Below are positions 6,038-13,443 of a DNA stretch of 13,443 nt, piece after piece. The notes beneath the pieces were generated by a model. It made no database searches and was not told the DNA's origin. It saw nothing but the letters and a program-made list of their open reading frames with translations. The translations under genes were made by a program, and so were the position numbers. The DNA is from JAICUY01 sp038250515 (lineage in GTDB: Bacteria > Chloroflexota > Limnocylindria > QHBO01): positions 1 to 13,443 of the forward strand of contig JBBSCG010000054.1 in NCBI GenBank assembly GCA_038250515.1, read 5' to 3'. Every line of letters begins with the position of its first letter. Within the stretch, counting starts at the first letter, position 1.

Positions 6038-9000
6038 GTGCCGACTTGCGGAGCCTGTGGTCAGAGCAACCCTGACATCGCGCGCTTCTGCCTGACCTGC
6101 GGCTCCCCGCTGACTGTCAGGGCACCAGAGCGGCGGAAAATCGTGACGCTACTCTTCTGCGACATGTCCGGTTCCACCGCCATGGGTGAGCGGCTCGACG
6201 CTGAATCGGTACGCGACATGATGCAGCTCTACTTCCGGACGATGCGCACCATCATCGAACGGCACGGCGGCACAGTAGAGAAGTTTGTCGGTGACGCGGT
6301 CATGGCGGTGTTCGGCGTTCCCCAGTCGCACGAGGATGATGCGGTGCGCGCTGTCAGGGCTGCACACGAGATGCAGCTGCGAGCAGGTGAGCTGAGTGCC
6401 GACCTCATGGCACGCTACGGAAGCGGAATCGGTGTGAGGATTGGCGTCAATACCGGAGAGGGTGTGGTGGGCGACCCCGCCACGCAGCACACATTCGTCA
6501 CGGGCGATGCGGTGAACGTCGCTGCCCGGCTGGAGCAGAGGGCGAAACCCGGCGAGATCCTGATCGGTTCGCTGACCGAACGTCTGGCGCGCCGGCATAT
6601 CACATCGGAGGCGGTCGAGCCGCTTGCCCTGAAGGGAAAGGCGAACCGCGTAGCGGCATTCCGGCTGACCTCCCTCCGACAGATTGGGGCAGCACCTGCC
6701 GAGGTGCGGGGCATGGTCGGCAGAACAACTGAGCTGGCCTTCCTCGTTGATGAGTTCCGCAGCGTGGTCCAGCACGGCTCCTGCCGACTGGTTACGGTCG
6801 CCGGTGAGCCCGGGGCAGGCAAGTCACGCCTCGTGCAGCAGTTCGCGACGCACGTTGCGGGCACCGCCAATGTGCTGTGGGGTCGGTGCCTTGCCTATGG
6901 CCAAGGCATCACCTTCTGGCCGCTCGGGGAGATCGTGCGCGCAGCGGCTTCGATCTCGGCAGATGACGCCCGCAGCGACTCGCTCGAGAAGCTGCGGGCC
7001 GTTGTCGCCCCCGGCGAAGCAATCGCCGAGCTCGTTGCTGCGGCGGTCGGGATCGTGGAGGGCCAGGCGACATCGGCGGAGATCAACTGGGCCGTGCGTC
7101 GTTTCTTCGAAGCGCTAACACGCCGAGAAGGACCGGTGGTAGCTGTTGTCGACGATCTGCAGTGGGCGGAGCCAGCGCTGCTCGATCTGCTTGAGTCCCT
7201 GGCCGAGAGGGTCGAGGCGCCACTCCTGTTGATGTGCGTCTCCCGGCCGGAGCTGTCGCAATCGCGGCCCGACTGGCCCATCTCGCTGTCGCTCGGCGCT
7301 CTCGACGCACAGAGCGTTGAGGACCTCGTCGCCGAGCTACTGCCTGGGGACGTGTCCGCCGAGATCCGGGCGAAGGTGCTGCACGCGGCGGGCGGTAATC
7401 CGCTGTTCATCGAAGAGCTGTGCGCGAGTGCGATTGTCGCGGACGCAGGAGCCGATAAGGCAGAGCCTCGACGAGACACCGACGCGTGGAACGTGCCGAC
7501 CGTTGACGCACTCATTGGCGCTCGGCTGGATCGGCTTGCCGAATCACAGAGGAGCGTCATCGAACGGGCGGCCGTGGAAGGTGAAGTGTTCCACCAGGGC
7601 GCGGTAGTCGAGCTGTCGCCCGTTTCGCAACAAGCCGAGGTTCCCGCCGTCCTCGACGAGCTGAAGCAGGCCGATCTCCTCCTCGGTGCCGACCCCTCGC
7701 TTCCGCAAGAGGTGGCACTTCGGTTTCGGCACCTCCTCATTCGCGACGTCGCCTACCGACAGTCCTCCAAGAAGGAACGCGCTGACCTTCATGCCCGGTT
7801 CGCAGCCTGGTTGATCGATGTTGCCCAGGACCGAATCGGCGAATACGAGGAGATCGTGGGCTTCCATCTCGAGCAGTCGCTGCAGTTCCGACGAGAGCTC
7901 GGGATTGACGGAGACCGGGAACGCGCGCTCGCGCTGGCCGCGGCTCAGCGACTCGCCTCGGCAGGTCGACGTGCGCTGGCGCGGAGCGATGCCGCAGCCG
8001 CCGCGAACCTTCTGGGGCGCGCCCGGGCGCTCATGTCCGATCTCGACCGCGGTCTCCCATCGCTCCTGCTGGACCTCGGGATGGCGCATTTCGCCATCGG
8101 TTCGCTGACGCAGGCCGGCGAAGAGTTCAACTCGGCCGCCGAGGCTGCCGAACGCTTGGGCAATCCCTCGACGCGCGCACGCGCCCTCGTCGAGAGCCAA
8201 TACGTCCTGATGGCGATTGACCCAACGGCCCGTCCCGACGATCTCATCTCGCTTGGTTCCGACGCCGTCGCCGTGCTGACGAGCGAGGGTGACCACCGTG
8301 CCTTGGCCAGGACGAAGTTCCTTGTGAGCCAGATGCACAGCCATTGGGGCCATTTTTCTGCCGCTGCCGAGTGGCTCGAAGCCGCGGTGCGGCATGCGCA
8401 ACAGGCGGGTGATCGCGCGCAGGAGGCGGAGCTGCTGCCCTGGACGGCGATGTGCATCGCCAGGGGCCCCACCCCATCAAGCGTCGGGATCCGCCGCCTC
8501 GAGGCTCTGCGCGAACGTGCCGAGTCGACGTCCGGGTTGCGCCTTGCAGCAGGAGGGGCAAAGGCAATGCTGGCGCTGCTGTATGCCCGCCGTGGGCAAT
8601 TCGAGCAAGCACGGACGATGTACCGCGGTAGCCTCGCGATCTTGGAGGAGTACGGGCTTGCGCTGTTGGCGGCCGCGAATGCCGAGGGTCGCGGGGAAGT
8701 TGAGTTGCTGGCAGGAAACCCAGTCGCCGCAGAACGCGAGCTGCGGCGAGGCTTCGATCAACTGCAACGCATGGGCGAAACCGGGTATCTCTCGACCGTC
8801 GCCGCGCGCCTCGCCGCCGCGCTGGAAGCACAGGGCCGCGACGAAGAGGCCGCGGTGTTTGTCCAGGCGAGTCAAGCGACCGCCGGCGCTGACGACCTGG
8901 CCTCGCAGACGCTCTGGCGCCAAGCGCAGGCAATTATCCTTGCGCGCACAGGAAATGCTGGTGCGGGGCGGCAGCTGGCGACCGAAGCAGTTGCGCTGGC

Positions 9001-9184
9001 GGACCAGAGCGATTCACCGGACACCCAGGCGGATGCCCGAATGGCTTTGGCTCAAGTTGAGCGCACGGGTGGGCGGAAGGCTGAGGCCCGCGCAAGCGCC
9101 AAGTCAGCTTTGACGCTCTATCTTCAGAAGGGAAGCACTGGCTCGGCGGCAGCCGCAGAGGCGTTCCTTGGCGATATCAGCTAA
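6038..9184 (+). CDS. Zinc ribbon - class III cyclase - AAA ATPase - TPR signalling protein (first paralogue)
   Basis: 1048 residues from a GTG. Order: one zinc ribbon (Cys4, Cys7, Cys18, Cys21); class III nucleotide cyclase domain at about 34-210; AAA_16/STAND-like ATPase at about 225-470 with Walker A GEPGAGKS (256-263) and Walker B VVAVVDDLQWAE (Asp372, Asp373); winged-helix-like link GARLDRL to about 600; then TPR-like helices to the end. Cyclase metal residues Asp42 (FCDMSGST) and Asp86 (EKFVGDAVM), purine-pocket Lys82, and transition-state Asn160 and Arg164 (VNVAARLE) are all present. The second substrate-specifying position, Asp or Thr in typical adenylyl cyclases, aligns with Phe153 in HTFVTGD. 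It should be cytosolic. It may make cAMP or a related nucleotide under control of ATP-driven TPR sensing, but the input is unknown. The paralogue follows 77 bases downstream. Confidence 0.92.
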   Translation: MPTCGACGQSNPDIARFCLTCGSPLTVRAPERRKIVTLLFCDMSGSTAMGERLDAESVRDMMQLYFRTMRTIIERHGGTVEKFVGDAVMAVFGVPQSHEDDAVRAVRAAHEMQLRAGELSADLMARYGSGIGVRIGVNTGEGVVGDPATQHTFVTGDAVNVAARLEQRAKPGEILIGSLTERLARRHITSEAVEPLALKGKANRVAAFRLTSLRQIGAAPAEVRGMVGRTTELAFLVDEFRSVVQHGSCRLVTVAGEPGAGKSRLVQQFATHVAGTANVLWGRCLAYGQGITFWPLGEIVRAAASISADDARSDSLEKLRAVVAPGEAIAELVAAAVGIVEGQATSAEINWAVRRFFEALTRREGPVVAVVDDLQWAEPALLDLLESLAERVEAPLLLMCVSRPELSQSRPDWPISLSLGALDAQSVEDLVAELLPGDVSAEIRAKVLHAAGGNPLFIEELCASAIVADAGADKAEPRRDTDAWNVPTVDALIGARLDRLAESQRSVIERAAVEGEVFHQGAVVELSPVSQQAEVPAVLDELKQADLLLGADPSLPQEVALRFRHLLIRDVAYRQSSKKERADLHARFAAWLIDVAQDRIGEYEEIVGFHLEQSLQFRRELGIDGDRERALALAAAQRLASAGRRALARSDAAAAANLLGRARALMSDLDRGLPSLLLDLGMAHFAIGSLTQAGEEFNSAAEAAERLGNPSTRARALVESQYVLMAIDPTARPDDLISLGSDAVAVLTSEGDHRALARTKFLVSQMHSHWGHFSAAAEWLEAAVRHAQQAGDRAQEAELLPWTAMCIARGPTPSSVGIRRLEALRERAESTSGLRLAAGGAKAMLALLYARRGQFEQARTMYRGSLAILEEYGLALLAAANAEGRGEVELLAGNPVAAERELRRGFDQLQRMGETGYLSTVAARLAAALEAQGRDEEAAVFVQASQATAGADDLASQTLWRQAQAIILARTGNAGAGRQLATEAVALADQSDSPDTQADARMALAQVERTGGRKAEARASAKSALTLYLQKGSTGSAAAAEAFLGDIS

Positions 9185-9248
9185 CCGTGCTACCGACTTG
9201 GCGCTACGATGGGGTACCTCTCGGCAATCAGGCCCCAGCCGTGCTCAC

Positions 9249-9255
9249 GGAGGGG
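9249..9255 (+). promoter_or_regulatory. Ribosome binding site that fixes the second cyclase start
   Basis: GGAGGGG, with GGAGG ending eight bases before the GTG at 9262, supports that start over the out-of-frame GTG at 9255. The site contrasts with the first cyclase gene, which lacks one. A TACGAT at 9205-9210 could be a -10 box within the 77-base gap, but no -35 accompanies it. Confidence 0.6.
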
Positions 9256-9261
9256 TGACGG

Positions 9262-12200
9262 GTGCTCTGTTCCAACTGCTCCAGCGAGAACGCCGTCGGC
9301 GTGAAGTTCTGCAACGAGTGCGGAACCCTGCTGGCGGCCGCCTGCCCGAACTGCGCCGCCGCAAACCGGCCCGGGGCGAAGTTCTGCGGTGAATGTGCGA
9401 GCCCACTTGCAGCCGCGTCCGGTGCGGATCAGGCAGTCCGGCCGCTGACGCCGACGGAGGTGCCAACCGCTGCAGCGTCTACCGCTTCAGCAGCCCCTGC
9501 GGCATCGGTGGCAGAGCGAAGGCTGGTGAGCATCATGTTTGCCGACCTCGTCGGCTTCACCACCCTGTCCGAGGGTCGCGATGCCGAGGCGGTGCGCGAG
9601 CTTCTGAGCGGCTACTTCGAGCTGGCCTCAGAGATCGTGGGTCGCTATGGCGGCACGGTCGAGAAGTTCATCGGCGACGCTGTGATGGCGGTCTGGGGCA
9701 CGCCGACGGCCCACGAGGACGACGCTGAGCGTGCGGTGCGTGCGGCGCTCGACCTGGTCGCGGCCGTGCCGTCGCTTGGCGAAGGGGTCAATGCGCGCTG
9801 CGGCGTGCTGACCGGGGAGGCGGCGGTGACGATTGGCGCCACGAACCAGGGCATGGTCGCCGGCGACCTGGTCAACACCGCCTCCCGCTTGCAGTCGGCC
9901 GCGCCGCCGGGCGCCGTGCTGGCAGGTTCCGCCACGCAGCAGGCGGCGTCGGCGGCGATCGCTTTCGAGCAAGCCGGGGAGCAGGTGCTCAAGGGCAAAG
10001 CCGCACCGGTCCCCGCCTGGCGTGCCCTGCGGGTGGTCGGGGAACGCAAGGGGGTCGGTCGCCGCGAGTCGCTGGAGGCGCCGTTCGTCGGACGGGACGA
10101 GGAGCTGCGCCTCCTGAAGGAGCTCTTCCACGCGACGAGCCGGGACTCGCGTGCCCGCCTCGTGTCCATCATGGGTCCGGCGGGCATCGGTAAGAGCAGG
10201 CTCGCCTGGGAGCTCCTGAAGTACCTCGACGGCGTGGTCGAGACCGTGTTCTGGCACGCGGGGCGGTCGCCCTCGTACGGTGATGGTGTCAGCTTCTGGG
10301 CGCTCGGCGAGATGGTTCGCGCGCGAGCTGGCCTGGCCGAGACCGATGACGAGGCCACCACCCGCGAGCGCATCGCGGCGACGCTGCGCGAGCACGTCCC
10401 CGACGAGGCCGAGCGGCGCTGGATCGAGCCCCGACTGCTGGCCCTGCTCGGCATTGGCGAAGCGGCGGGCGAGCGCGAAGAGCTGTTCGCCGCCTGGCGC
10501 ACCTTCTTCGAGCGGATCGCCGCAACCGGCACGGTGGCGCTCATTTTCGAAGACCTGCACTGGGCCGATGCCGGCACGCTCGACTTCATCGACCACCTGC
10601 TCGAGTGGTCGCGCAACCTGCCGATCTACATCGTGACGCTGGCCCGCCCGGAGCTCATGGAGCGCCGACCGAACTGGGGAGCGGCGCAGCGCAACTTCAC
10701 CAGCATCCATCTGGAGCCGATGCCCGAGCCTGCCATGCGCGAGCTGCTCAGCGGCCTCGTCCCCGGGCTCCCGGACGCCGCCGTGCGCCAGGTCATCGAT
10801 CGTGCCGACGGCGTGCCGCTGTACGCCGTCGAGACGGTGCGCATGCTGCTGGCCGATGGACGCCTGGCGGAGGTTGACGGGGCGTATCGGCCTGTCGGCG
10901 ATCTGACCGAGCTCGCGGTCCCGGACACGCTGCACGCGCTGATCGCGGCTCGGCTGGACGGGCTCGACGCCCGCGACCGCGCGCTCATCGCGGATGCCGC
11001 CGTCCTTGGCCAGAGCTTCACGCTGGACGGCCTTGCCGAGGTGTCGGGACAGGACGCGCCGGTGCTCGAGTCGCGCCTCAGGAACCTCGTGCGGCGTGAG
11101 CTGCTGGTGCTTGCGGCCGATCCTCGCTCGCCCGAGCGCGGTCAGTACGCGTTCGTCCAATCGCTGATCCGCGAGGTCGCCTACAGCACGCTTTCGAAGC
11201 GCGATCGACGCAGCCGACATCTGGCTGCCGCCCGCTACTTCGAGAGCATTGGCGACGATGAGCTAGCGGGACCGCTGGCGGCTCACTATCTTGCGGCGCA
11301 CGACGAGAGCCCCGAGGGTCCGGAGCGCGAGGCACTCGCCGTCCAGGCACGGCTGGCGCTCAAGGCCGCCGCCGCGCGCGCACACACACTGGGCTCCCAA
11401 GAGCAAGCCGTCCGATTCCTGGATCAGGCCCTATTGGTAACGACAGACCCGGTCGAAGCGGCTGACCTGCTCGAGCGCGCCGGCCTTGCGGCAAGCGACG
11501 GCGGTATGCATGACGTGGCCGAAGCGCGCCTGCGCCGCTCGCTGGAGCTTCGTCGCCAGCAGGGCGATCGCCCATTGGTCCTCCGCACACTCGCAAATCT
11601 CGGGGAGGCGCTGCTCAATGGCTCCAAGGTTGGCGATGCTCTCGATGTGCTGGGAAAGGCCCATGAGGAGCTCAGCGATCTCGGCGATGATCCAGCGTTG
11701 ACCCACCTCACAGCGCAGCTCGCCCGGGCACACTTCTTCAACGAGGACAATTCCGGCGCCATCGCGATCGCTGACACAACGTTGACCGCGGCGGAGCGTC
11801 TCGACCTGGTGCCGATCATCGCCGACACGCTCATCACCAAGGGCTCGGCGCTGTGGAACGTGGGTCGCAGCCGGGAAGGGCTGGGTCTGATGAAGGCCGG
11901 GCGCGATCTGGCCGAATCGGCCGGACTGCTCACGACCCTCCTCCGAGGCCATGTCAACATTTCAGGAGCGCAGCTGGCCATCGATCCACGGGCAGGGCTG
12001 GTGACCGCTCGCGACGGGATGGCATTCGCCGGCCGAGTCGGACTGGGCGCGCAGAATGTGTGGGTTCGCACAAATGCGGCAATGGCGGCGATGAGGACCG
12101 GCGAATGGACGTGGGTTCAAGAGAGCATTTACGAGCCTTGGGACCTGGGTGCCTTCGGAAAGATCGCCACCGTAGGGCTGATCATGCTGCGATCAGCGAC

Positions 12201-12825
12201 CGGCCAACCCATCGAGGACCTGCTCGAGCAGCTGCAGGCCTCCGGCGATGCCAGCGATGATCCGCAGTGGGTGGCCACGCTTGCACTGACGCGGACCTGG
12301 GTCGCGATGGCCGAACAGCGCTGGCGGGATGCAGCTTCGGCAGCCCGCGCCGCTGCCGCGGCGAGCGCCTTCGACGCGCCATGGATCTTTCCGATGGCCA
12401 TCCGCGCAATGCTGGCGTTGCGAGACGCGCGCGCGGCTCGGCAGATGCTTGACGAGTTCCTGGCCACGCTGGTGCATGGACCGGCGATTGACGCCATGCG
12501 GCGGACGGCCGAGGCCGGACTCGACGCGCTCGAGGGCCGGCGACCCGAATCGATCGCGGCCTATCGTGACGCTCAGCAGCGCTGGCGAGACGCCGGCGTG
12601 ATGTTCGACCTGGCGCTGTGCGAGCTCGACATGGTGCGACTCCTCGGCATGGATGACCCAGAGGTGCGCGCTGCCGCCGAGGAGTGCCGCGAGATCCTGA
12701 CCAGCCTCGGCGCGAAGCCCTATCTGGCACAACTGGACGCCGCCATCGGCCAGACCGAGGGGCCAGACCAGCTTCGGGCGACGCAGGCGTCGAAGGCCGC
12801 CACGCAGGAGGCCGCCACCCGCTAG
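9262..12825 (+). CDS. Double zinc ribbon - class III cyclase - AAA ATPase - TPR signalling protein (second paralogue)
   Basis: 1187 residues from a GTG with a good ribosome site. Two zinc ribbons come first (Cys3/6/17/20 and Cys28/31/42/45), then an Ala/Pro/Thr-rich linker (50-85). The cyclase domain (about 86-215) keeps metal residues Asp95 (MFADLVGFT) and Asp139, Lys135 in EKFIGDAVM, and Asn205 and Arg209 (LVNTASRLQ). The second specificity position is Met198 in QGMVAGD. The ATPase has Walker A GPAGIGKS (305-312) and Walker B VALIFEDLHWAD (Glu430, Asp431); the winged-helix-like IAARLDGLDARDRALI follows near 561-576, then TPR-like repeats from about 690 to 1170. The C-terminal A/T/Q-rich tail is low complexity. 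It has the same plan as the first paralogue but with one more zinc ribbon and about 140 more residues. No membrane segment is seen. Its stop is ten bases from the stop of the convergent protease gene. Confidence 0.92.
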   Translation: MLCSNCSSENAVGVKFCNECGTLLAAACPNCAAANRPGAKFCGECASPLAAASGADQAVRPLTPTEVPTAAASTASAAPAASVAERRLVSIMFADLVGFTTLSEGRDAEAVRELLSGYFELASEIVGRYGGTVEKFIGDAVMAVWGTPTAHEDDAERAVRAALDLVAAVPSLGEGVNARCGVLTGEAAVTIGATNQGMVAGDLVNTASRLQSAAPPGAVLAGSATQQAASAAIAFEQAGEQVLKGKAAPVPAWRALRVVGERKGVGRRESLEAPFVGRDEELRLLKELFHATSRDSRARLVSIMGPAGIGKSRLAWELLKYLDGVVETVFWHAGRSPSYGDGVSFWALGEMVRARAGLAETDDEATTRERIAATLREHVPDEAERRWIEPRLLALLGIGEAAGEREELFAAWRTFFERIAATGTVALIFEDLHWADAGTLDFIDHLLEWSRNLPIYIVTLARPELMERRPNWGAAQRNFTSIHLEPMPEPAMRELLSGLVPGLPDAAVRQVIDRADGVPLYAVETVRMLLADGRLAEVDGAYRPVGDLTELAVPDTLHALIAARLDGLDARDRALIADAAVLGQSFTLDGLAEVSGQDAPVLESRLRNLVRRELLVLAADPRSPERGQYAFVQSLIREVAYSTLSKRDRRSRHLAAARYFESIGDDELAGPLAAHYLAAHDESPEGPEREALAVQARLALKAAAARAHTLGSQEQAVRFLDQALLVTTDPVEAADLLERAGLAASDGGMHDVAEARLRRSLELRRQQGDRPLVLRTLANLGEALLNGSKVGDALDVLGKAHEELSDLGDDPALTHLTAQLARAHFFNEDNSGAIAIADTTLTAAERLDLVPIIADTLITKGSALWNVGRSREGLGLMKAGRDLAESAGLLTTLLRGHVNISGAQLAIDPRAGLVTARDGMAFAGRVGLGAQNVWVRTNAAMAAMRTGEWTWVQESIYEPWDLGAFGKIATVGLIMLRSATGQPIEDLLEQLQASGDASDDPQWVATLALTRTWVAMAEQRWRDAASAARAAAAASAFDAPWIFPMAIRAMLALRDARAARQMLDEFLATLVHGPAIDAMRRTAEAGLDALEGRRPESIAAYRDAQQRWRDAGVMFDLALCELDMVRLLGMDDPEVRAAAEECREILTSLGAKPYLAQLDAAIGQTEGPDQLRATQASKAATQEAATR

Positions 12826-12835
12826 CACACGGTGC

Positions 12836-13443
12836 TTAAGCGGGCTGCGGCCGCGGATTGTCAGCAATAGCGGCGAGGATTGACTTCACCTCGAAAGGCG
12901 TCAGACCTGGGTGCTTTGAGGTGAGGAGTGCCACCAGCCCGGCCACGTGCGGCGCGGCGAAGCTGTTGCCGGTGGCCACGATCTCGGCGCCGTCCTTCCA
13001 CGCGATCGGCACGTCGACGCCCCAGGCGCCGAACTCGACCGGCGGCGACGGGTTGTAGTAGAAGCGGAACGGGTCCGGCTCGGCATGTGCCGCCACCGAG
13101 ATGACCGACGCGAACAACGAGGGGTAGCTCGGCACCGGCACGTTGTTGGCGGCGGAGACGAGTACCACGTTACGGAAGTAGGCGTCGTCGGCCAGCTCGT
13201 GGAAGATCGGGAAGAGTGTCTCGCTCTTCGACGACAGGCTGAGGTTGGCGACTCCCACGCCGCGCTCGATGGCCCACTCCAGCCCGGCCGCGAAGGCGAT
13301 GCCCTTGCCCTTCAGGTCAGCGCCGAGCACCCGAACCGAGACGATCTCCACCTCCGGCGCCAGTCCGATGATGATGCCAGCGCACGCCGTTCCGTGCCCG
13401 AACAGGTCACCTCCGTCGTCCGGCTCGACGATCGGCTCGCCAC
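12836..13443 (-). CDS. Subtilisin-family (S8) serine protease, C-terminal part
   Basis: An open minus-strand frame enters from the right edge and ends with TAA at 12836-12838, giving 202 codons. The first bases encode LFGHGTACAGIIIGLAPEVE, holding the catalytic histidine. VVLVSAANN holds the oxyanion-hole asparagine region, and ATGNSFAAPHVAGLVALL holds the nucleophile serine. The usual GTS before the serine is GNS here. The catalytic aspartate (D-T/S-G motif) and any signal peptide or propeptide would lie outside the window. The protein ends soon after the serine helix (SILAAIADNP), so there is no C-terminal anchor or extra domain. The family cleaves peptide bonds, most often outside the cell; location cannot be judged without the N-terminus. 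Confidence 0.9.
   Translation of the reverse strand, partial: GEPIVEPDDGGDLFGHGTACAGIIIGLAPEVEIVSVRVLGADLKGKGIAFAAGLEWAIERGVGVANLSLSSKSETLFPIFHELADDAYFRNVVLVSAANNVPVPSYPSLFASVISVAAHAEPDPFRFYYNPSPPVEFGAWGVDVPIAWKDGAEIVATGNSFAAPHVAGLVALLTSKHPGLTPFEVKSILAAIADNPRPQPA

Noticed and set aside
9628..11220. 530-residue minus-strand frame opposite the second cyclase gene
   Set aside because: It is antisense shadow of conserved cyclase and ATPase motifs and shows no recognisable domain.
12824..12836. Hairpin AGCAC-ACG-GTGCT between the convergent stops, as a terminator
   Set aside because: The stem is only five bases, has a three-base loop and no U-tract on either strand; too weak to call.
1..13443. 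CRISPR array, tRNA, rRNA or riboswitch
   Set aside because: No regularly spaced repeats, cloverleaf-like sequence or known RNA motif was seen on either strand by eye.

Overview
The window is high-GC, densely packed bacterial DNA with frequent GTG/TTG starts. It carries a multi-span membrane molybdoenzyme with an internal twin-arginine motif, large zinc-ribbon/cyclase/ATPase/TPR proteins in tandem, and starts that look leaderless. This suggests a terrabacterial lineage such as Chloroflexota or Actinomycetota. That is an inference from gene style; there is no phylogenetic marker gene in the window.

Layout. Positions 1-1219 (minus) hold a membrane-anchored sulfite-oxidase-family molybdopterin oxidoreductase whose C-terminus is cut by the window edge. 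Only 10 bases away and divergent is a SAM methyltransferase (1230-1874, plus). It meets, tail to tail with one base between stop codons, a minus-strand gene cluster read from 5126 down to 1876: a homogentisate-dioxygenase-like cupin protein, a small heat-shock protein (Hsp20), a SixA-type histidine phosphatase (TTGA overlap with hsp20), a DUF6941-like small protein, and a compact DNA-alkylation repair protein. The last fuses the Ada zinc/methyl-acceptor domain directly to an MGMT domain without an AraC regulator domain. After a non-coding stretch (5127-5455), positions 5456-5805 hold the frameshifted C-terminal remnant of a cyclase-ATPase-TPR protein, followed by an IS3-family OrfA remnant on the minus strand (5824-6006). 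Two intact large paralogues follow on the plus strand (6038-9184 and 9262-12825). Each has N-terminal zinc ribbon(s), a class III nucleotide cyclase domain, an AAA/STAND-like ATPase and a TPR-like C-terminal half. The window ends in the C-terminal part of a subtilisin-family protease (minus, 12836-13443), convergent with the second cyclase gene.

How they fit together. The minus-strand cluster has operon-like spacing but mixed functions (aromatic catabolism, proteostasis, phosphatase, DNA repair), so it reads more as a co-transcribed housekeeping/stress cluster than a single pathway. The plus-strand half is a locally expanded family of large signalling proteins, with one dead copy and a transposon scar showing that the array has turned over. 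I see no convincing new defence or biosynthetic system. The most unusual items are the cyclase paralogue array with its altered substrate-pocket position, the HTH-less Ada-MGMT fusion, and the dioxygenase with a shifted metal-ligand motif.
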